DNA of 64,000 nucleotides from Musa acuminata AAA Group. Lineage: Eukaryota > Streptophyta > Magnoliopsida > Zingiberales > Musaceae. The DNA is taken from assembly GCF_036884655.1 (NCBI RefSeq), contig NC_088355.1, positions 17,634,001 to 17,698,000 on the forward strand, read 5' to 3'. Under the pieces are notes generated by a model that was given only the letters and a program-made list of their open reading frames with translations, was not told the DNA's origin and ran no database searches. Every line of letters begins with the position of its first letter. Within the stretch, counting starts at the first letter, position 1. Position numbers and translations under genes: made by a program. Positions 58,552 through 64,000 of this stretch are shown in pieces.

Positions 58552-60973
58552 CCCCTTTGTCATCAACAAAAAGGAGAAGTACTACAAACAAGTGTGTGTG
58601 ATATTGGTTCAACTCATTGCATGAAAATCATAATATCAAGTTTTATCATCATGCAAGTTTGCTAATATCAAATATCAACATGAAAAAATTACGATGTAAG
58701 CTTTTGATATCATAATGCAAACATTTCAAGTGTTTATCAATTATAGTAGTTCATCACATGGTAAGATATCAACGCGTAAAATTACGATACAAGTTCTTGA
58801 TATCTTAACGCATGATGAAAACATGGCATAATACAAGTTTGGCAATCATAGCATCAATTCATATATCTCTTAATGATGCAAGCATTGCAAATATGGCAAT
58901 CATATCAATTCATATATCTCTTGATGATGCAAGCCTAGCATCAGTGTTCATAGCATCAATTCATATATTTCTCCCCCTTTGTCATCAACAAAACGGAGAA
59001 CGATATAAGCAAATTTTAAGCATAAGTGCTTGTTATTATGTATGTGAAATAAATCCTTGCAAGTAAAAACACTTTCATCCATATTCATCAAATCCATTTC
59101 TCAAAAAATATTTTTCACATGATGTGTGTATGAGAGATGTATTTGCTAGTTAATTACATATGTCAAAAATCAATGATATGAACTAAACTTGATATGACAT
59201 ATGCTTGTTAAGTTTGGAAGAGAGTGAACTTGATATGTTAGATTCAAGAGAATCCGAAAATGAAATTTGACTCTTTCTTCCATTCGGACAAGGTTTTGCT
59301 ATAGATATTCAATTACAATCATGAAGGTAAAGCATGCTTGTTATCATGGAAGTTTTGTATTCAAGCACATAATTTTCAACAAGTAATTGTGTAAAATCAT
59401 TATGCCAATCAAGTGATTCGATCATTCAATCAAGAAGGTTCGAAAAATAATTTTAACACGTTCAATCATTAGGACGTGTTTTTGCCATAGTTTTTCAAAT
59501 ACAATCATAAAGATAAGACATGCTCATCATCATGGTAGTATGATAGCAAGTTTACCATATACAAGCTAGCAAAATTTTTTTACATTTTAAGGCCCGCAAG
59601 CTAGCAATTTTGAGATGTTCAAGAAAGCAATTCTTGCTTCTTGAAATATAAGTTTTGCTAGATGTGCAAGTTAACTTTTTGCTTCTTGAGATAGGCAAGA
59701 TAGCATTCCTTGGTGATGTTCAAGATAGCAATTTCTTCTCTTTTGAGAAGTGTAATTTTTACTTTCTTCTTGAATTGTGCAAGCTAGCTATCTCCCCTTT
59801 TGTCATTGTCAAAAAGAAGGGAAAAACCCTTTACATCAGTTTTTAAATCATGACAATGGTTAGTATCAATTTTATTTGTGCATCATTATATTTTCAAATT
59901 AAAACATGCACATTTTCAAAACATATAAACTCATTATTATATGCATGATTCCAAATCATCATTCATATTATTTCAATCATTGTTTCATTCACCACTTATA
60001 GCTTATCATGCACAATATATAAAATCATCTAACATGATACAATCATTTATTTTCAAAATATTTATCACTTCATTTTAATTATGATTCCAAACATTTATCA
60101 TTTAAAGCATTCATGATACACATCATAATAAAAAGCATATGCATCATTCCAAATCATAAATATTTCAAATCATCATGGTATTAATTTGTCCCATTGCATC
60201 CTACTATGCATGATCGAAACTTCTCATTTGCATACATCAAAATAAATTCATGAATATTTCATGCATTCATATCATCACTTGAGGAATATTGAAAAGAAAT
60301 AATTGGGTGATGAGATGAATATTTCATGAGTACAAAGAATTGCATAAAAATCATATAAGGAATACAAGTCACAATCATTCAAGAGAAAAATCATCATTCA
60401 TTTTTAATTCATTCAATTTGATAAATCAAGATCATGATTTTGATAAAACTCATTTCAAATTTAAATCATCAAAATCATTTTTATGGCTCACAAAATTTAT
60501 AACATAAATAGATTCATGATTTCATTGATAATATATTTTCCCTGTTTTTAAGTGTTTCATTTTAAGTGGTCAATTTCATGTTAGCATGCCTTTTCATTTA
60601 TGAAAACATGCATCAATTTTTTAAAGCCACTGTTATTATCATGAAAATCGATAATCCATCATAATTTCAAATATATACTCATTAATCATAACTTCAAATT
60701 GAACATGATTTCATATATTCGAAATCGAGAAATAACAATGGAAATCAACATGATACACATTATTACTTTTCAACCACATATAACATGATTTCATAAGGTA
60801 TTTTTAATTAAAATCATTTTGTTTATCATAAACATGCAATTTTCGTGATTATTTCAAAAATTACTAGAATGATAAGCATGGTTCATAATTGCTTGTATTT
60901 TCATTATAAAATTATTAAACATGTAATTTTCAAGAAAATTAAATAAAAAAAGAAAAATGCTTGATGAAAAGCA
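58552..60973 (-). other. 3' UTR of the minus-strand gag-only element
   Basis: The reverse complement carries the family's standard pattern: polypurine-like modules near 58549-58570, 58972-58995 and 59793-59815; GATATC-containing repeats (58640-58960); GCTAGCTTGC/GCTATCTTGA repeats (59560-59790); then AT-rich sequence up to gag. No pol remnant is seen. Confidence 0.75.
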
Positions 60974-61885
60974 TCATGTAATTTCAAAGTAAACCAAGGG
61001 CATTTTAATTACCTCAATGTCGTAGGCTGGTAAGGCGTAGTTTGCCGCCTCGCTTTTGTTGACTTTCTCGTCTTCAGATGAGCTCGATTCATCCCAATTT
61101 TTGTTCTTCTTCTTGCGTTTAAAGCAAGTAGTTCCATTCTTTTTGCTTTTTAATTTTCGTTTCATTTGTAGTTTAAGTTCACCATCACTTGAGCTTATGC
61201 TCGAGTGGTCTTCAAATGTTCTATGTCCCAAATCCTTCCTGTTCTTTGGAAGGTGGTTCTCAAGTTCTTCACGTGCATTGCACGTCATTTCATATGTGAT
61301 CAATGAACCAATTAGTTCTTCAAGTGGAAAATGGTTCAAGTTTTTCGATTCTTGAATAGCAGTTACTTTTGAATCCCAAGTTTTAGAAAGTGAGCGCAAA
61401 ACTTTGTTAACGAGTTCAAAATCCGAAAAGCTTTTACCAAGTGATTTTAAACCATTGACGACATCCGTAAAACGGGTGTACATGTCAACAACGGTTTCGC
61501 TTGGTTTCATATGAAAAAGCTCGAAATCAAGTAGTAAAATGTTAACTTTCGAGTCTTTGACTCTACTAGTTCCCTCGTGCGTGATTTCAAGAGTGCGCCA
61601 AATATCGAAAGCCGTTTCACACGTAGAAATCCGATTGAACTCATTTTTGTCCAATGCGCAAAATAAGGCATTCATAGCTTTTGCGTTTAAAGAAAAATTC
61701 TTCTTCTCCAAAACCGACCATTCGTTCATCGGTTTGGAGGGAAGTTGAAAACCGTTTTCAATGATATTCCATAAATCCAGATTTAGAGAAATTAAGAAAA
61801 CTCTCATTCGAGTTTTCCAATAAGTGTAGTCCAATCCGTTAAAGAGCGGTGGACGAAAGACCGAACAGCCCTCTTGAAAAGTCAT
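60974..61885 (-). CDS. gag: Copia gag (UBN2 type), intact frame, zinc knuckle lost
   Basis: ATG at 61885 (MTFQEGCSVF) to the stop at 60974 gives 303 residues, uninterrupted. Longer readings start inside the LTR and are rejected. The UBN2-type core is intact (FNGLDYTYWKTRMRVFLIS, then WSVLEKKNFSLNAKAMNAL, ETVVDMYTRFTDVVNGL, VLRSLSKTWDSK). The tail (HSSISSSDGEL, CFKRKKKNKNWDESSSSEDE, VYFEIT) matches the plus-strand gag at 46995 but lacks that copy's ~30-residue duplication. The same loss of the CCHC knuckle is present. The frame is open in a young insertion, so a protein may still be made. Confidence 0.88.
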   Translation of the reverse strand: MTFQEGCSVFRPPLFNGLDYTYWKTRMRVFLISLNLDLWNIIENGFQLPSKPMNEWSVLEKKNFSLNAKAMNALFCALDKNEFNRISTCETAFDIWRTLEITHEGTSRVKDSKVNILLLDFELFHMKPSETVVDMYTRFTDVVNGLKSLGKSFSDFELVNKVLRSLSKTWDSKVTAIQESKNLNHFPLEELIGSLITYEMTCNAREELENHLPKNRKDLGHRTFEDHSSISSSDGELKLQMKRKLKSKKNGTTCFKRKKKNKNWDESSSSEDEKVNKSEAANYALPAYDIEVIKMPLVYFEIT

Positions 61886-61921
61886 TTCTCTCGGGTGTAA
61901 ATCCGAAATGAGAAATACCCT

Positions 61922-61933
61922 GCTCTGATACCA
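61922..61933 (-). promoter_or_regulatory. Primer-binding site, initiator Met-tRNA (minus)
   Basis: The reverse complement TGGTATCAGAGC is an exact match, two bases from the 5' LTR end at 61936. Confidence 0.92.
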
Positions 61934-61935
61934 AT

Positions 61936-64000
61936 TGTTAGGATCAAGAGCACTAAGAGGGGGGGGGTGAATTAGTGCAGCGAAAATCTTACAGCGATTA
62001 AAAACCAAAAGCTGCGTTCGTTCAATAAAAACTATTATGATGCAAAAGCTAATTCTTAGTTTGTATCTAAGTGCAGTTTGCGTCTAAGCGCAGATTGCGT
62101 CTAAGCGCAGTTTTGCGTCTAAGCGCAGTTTACGTCTAAACTCAGATTTACGTCTAAACGCAGTTTTACGTCTAAACGCAGATTTACGTCTAAACGCAGT
62201 TTTACGTCTAAACGCAGATTTACGTCTAAACGCAGATTTACGTCTAAACTCAAATTTACGTCTAAACTCAGATTTACGTCTAAACTCAGATTTACGTCTA
62301 AACGCAGATTTACGTCTAAACGCAGTTTTAGACGCAGATTTACGTCTAAACTTTGAAACTCGTTTGTATACTCGCAGAAGGCAGTATGCAGTTGAAATCA
62401 AGACGTGAACTGAGATCTGATGATTGTGCGAGGAAAGCCGATTTACGTCTGAATGCAGTTTTACGTCTAAATGTTGAAACTCGTTCGTAAAATTGTAGAG
62501 GACAGTTTGCAGTTATCAATAGGATCAAAATGTAAGTGTAAACTGCAAAGAAGCTCGTTCGTAAAAGCACGGAAGACAGTTCTGCAGAATCAAACGTAAA
62601 CGTAAACTGTAATGTATGAAAATACGAATTTACGTCTGAATGCAGATTCGGAAGAACAGCACTTAAAACTTGTTCGTGAAAGCGCAGAGAGCAGTAGTAA
62701 TGAAGGAGGTTTGCAGTAATGATAAAGTGCTCAAGAATAAACGCAAACCAAAGATTTAGAGTGGTTCGGTCAGCCTTGACCTACTCCACTTTTGGCTTCC
62801 TCCACCGACGAGGTTGCCGACGTCAACTAGGGGCCTTCCTTCAATAGGCGAAGGCCAAACTGCCCTTTTACAATTTCTCTCCTTTTGACAGGCTCAGGAG
62901 ACAACCTTTACAGACCTTTCTCTCCTCACTTTACAACTGAAAACTTGAAGAACAGAAGGAGGAGACTTAAAGGCTTTACAACACTTTTGAGCTTTTAGAA
63001 TCACAGAAAAGATCAAGATTTCTGTGTAGGTCTGTTTCTTTTCAGTGCTGAATGGGTGGGGTATTTATAGGCCCCAACCCAATTCAAAATTCGAGCTCAA
63101 AACGATCAAATCGATCAAATCCCAGAATTCTGGGATCAGGCGGTTGCACCTCTTGACTGGAGAGGTGGCACCGCCTGGCAGAGCTCGAAGACTGAGCTCA
63201 GGCAATTGCTCCTCTCTGCCAGAGCTCGAAGACTGAGCTCGATGGTTGCATCACCTGGCAGAGCTCGAAGACTGAGCTCGGTGGTTGCACCGCCTGGCAG
63301 AGCTCGAAGTCTGAGCTCGGTGGTTGCATCACCTGGCAGAGCTCGAAACTGAGCTCAGGCTGATGCACCTCTCTGCCAGAGCTCGAAGACTGAGCTCGGT
63401 GATTGCATCACCTGGCAGAGCTCGAGACTGAGCTCAGGCTGATGCACTTCTCTGCCTGAGCTCGAAGACTGAGCTCGGTGGTTGCATCGCCTGGCAGAGC
63501 TCGAAACTTGAGCTCTGGCGGTGCAACCTCTTGACAGAGGAGGTTGCACCGCCCAGTCTAGCTCGAAGACTGAGCTCTGGGCGGTTGCACCTCTTGGCTG
63601 GGGCGGTTGCACCTCCCAGCCTCGCAGCCCTGGCGGTTGCACCTCCTGGCTGGGGCGGTTGCACCTCCCAACCTCACAGCCCTGGCGGTTGCACCTCCTG
63701 GCTGAGGCGGTTGCACCTCCTGGTGCAATCAGGGTCCGAATGGTTCGCTCCATTCGGCCCAATTTGAATCTTTTCAGGGGCCCAATTGCCCCAAGATTAA
63801 GCTAATGGGATCACCTCCCATTTTCATGCTTAATCATCATGCTAACTACGATTAACTCTAAGACAACTTCTGCAGCTTTGCTCCGATGCGTCAATCGCTT
63901 CTTCCGACGAGTTTCCAGCCAACTTCCGTCGATCATCCGATAAACCCTCGGTGATCCTTCTGCGGACATCCGGCATACTCCTGGACTTTGCGACGATCCA
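61936..64000 (-). repeat. 5' LTR of the minus-strand element, incomplete at window edge
   Basis: It matches 52980-55044 almost base for base: C-tract hairpin, minisatellite (62066-62354), TATA box 63062-63069 (reverse), palindrome array (63135-63725). The remaining ~600 bp, including the U3 start, lie beyond the window. Confidence 0.9.
63062..63069 (-). promoter_or_regulatory. LTR TATA box (minus), drives the intact-gag element
   Basis: TATAAATA on the minus strand, ~1.1 kb upstream of the primer site and followed by the gag with an open frame. Confidence 0.7.

Larger units (their letters stand above)
52980..64000 (-). mobile_element. Gag-only LTR retrotransposon, minus strand, runs off the window
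   Basis: From left: 3' LTR 52980-55640, polypurine tract 55641-55654, a 3' UTR region disrupted by a tandem triplication, gag 60974-61885, primer site 61922-61933, 5' LTR from 61936 to beyond 64000. The two LTRs differ by only a few bases over the part seen, so it is the youngest insertion here. The left flank GTCTG should recur at the unseen right end, near 64,600 if the LTRs are equally long. No pol is present. Confidence 0.9.

Overview
The window is plant nuclear DNA. It holds one spliced single-copy-type gene, an ABC-transporter ATPase of the ABCI10 type with consensus GT/AG introns. Almost everything else is transposable elements: a hAT-like DNA transposon with an 8-bp target duplication, and a dense nest of Ty1/copia LTR elements. 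The copia elements have Sirevirus hallmarks: a UBN2-type gag, an initiator-Met-tRNA primer site, long LTRs of 1.2-2.7 kb and repeated internal polypurine tracts. A monocot is my best guess, possibly Zingiberales, but the sequence does not prove the species.

Layout. 1-4689: repeat-derived DNA with two minisatellites and a block resembling the end of a Ty3/gypsy-type LTR. 4690-6335: internally deleted hAT-like element with palindromic ends. 6793-9770: ABCI10-like gene in six coding exons, reconstructed to 262 codons. 9771-14055: AT-rich intergenic DNA with a 33-bp inverted repeat, a pyrimidine-rich tract and a degenerate ~165-bp tandem array. 14056-64000: nested copia elements on both strands.

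The copia nest, left to right: a minus-strand fragment of a non-autonomous element (14056-17420) and a minus-strand pol relic (to 20356); a plus-strand gag relic with a long 3' UTR, whose 3' LTR (23572-31561) is split by a complete non-autonomous element (24273-30595, TSD TTAAG); a minus-strand LTR fragment (31562-32382); a plus gag relic with its 3' LTR (32383-38353); a minus gag relic (38354-40022); a foldback structure with inverted LTR/UTR arms around a plus-strand RT-RNase H segment (40023-44473, continuing at 52693-52979). The right arm of the foldback is split by a complete gag-only element (44474-52692, TSD CGTCG) and, at 52980, by a young minus-strand gag-only element whose 5' LTR runs off the window.

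The retroelements look like interdependent families. Some copies supply pol (RT/RNase H), some carry only a gag whose zinc knuckle is broken, and one family carries an unrelated ORF plus the last 36 codons of pol. All share LTR ends, primer site and polypurine tract, so one enzymatic machinery could have mobilised all of them. The most notable shared structures are a covarying stem that brackets the polypurine tract and the U3 start, a small C-loop hairpin at the U5 end with a compensatory change, palindromic arrays upstream of the LTR TATA boxes, and a recent 1,346-bp tandem triplication across an LTR/UTR boundary.
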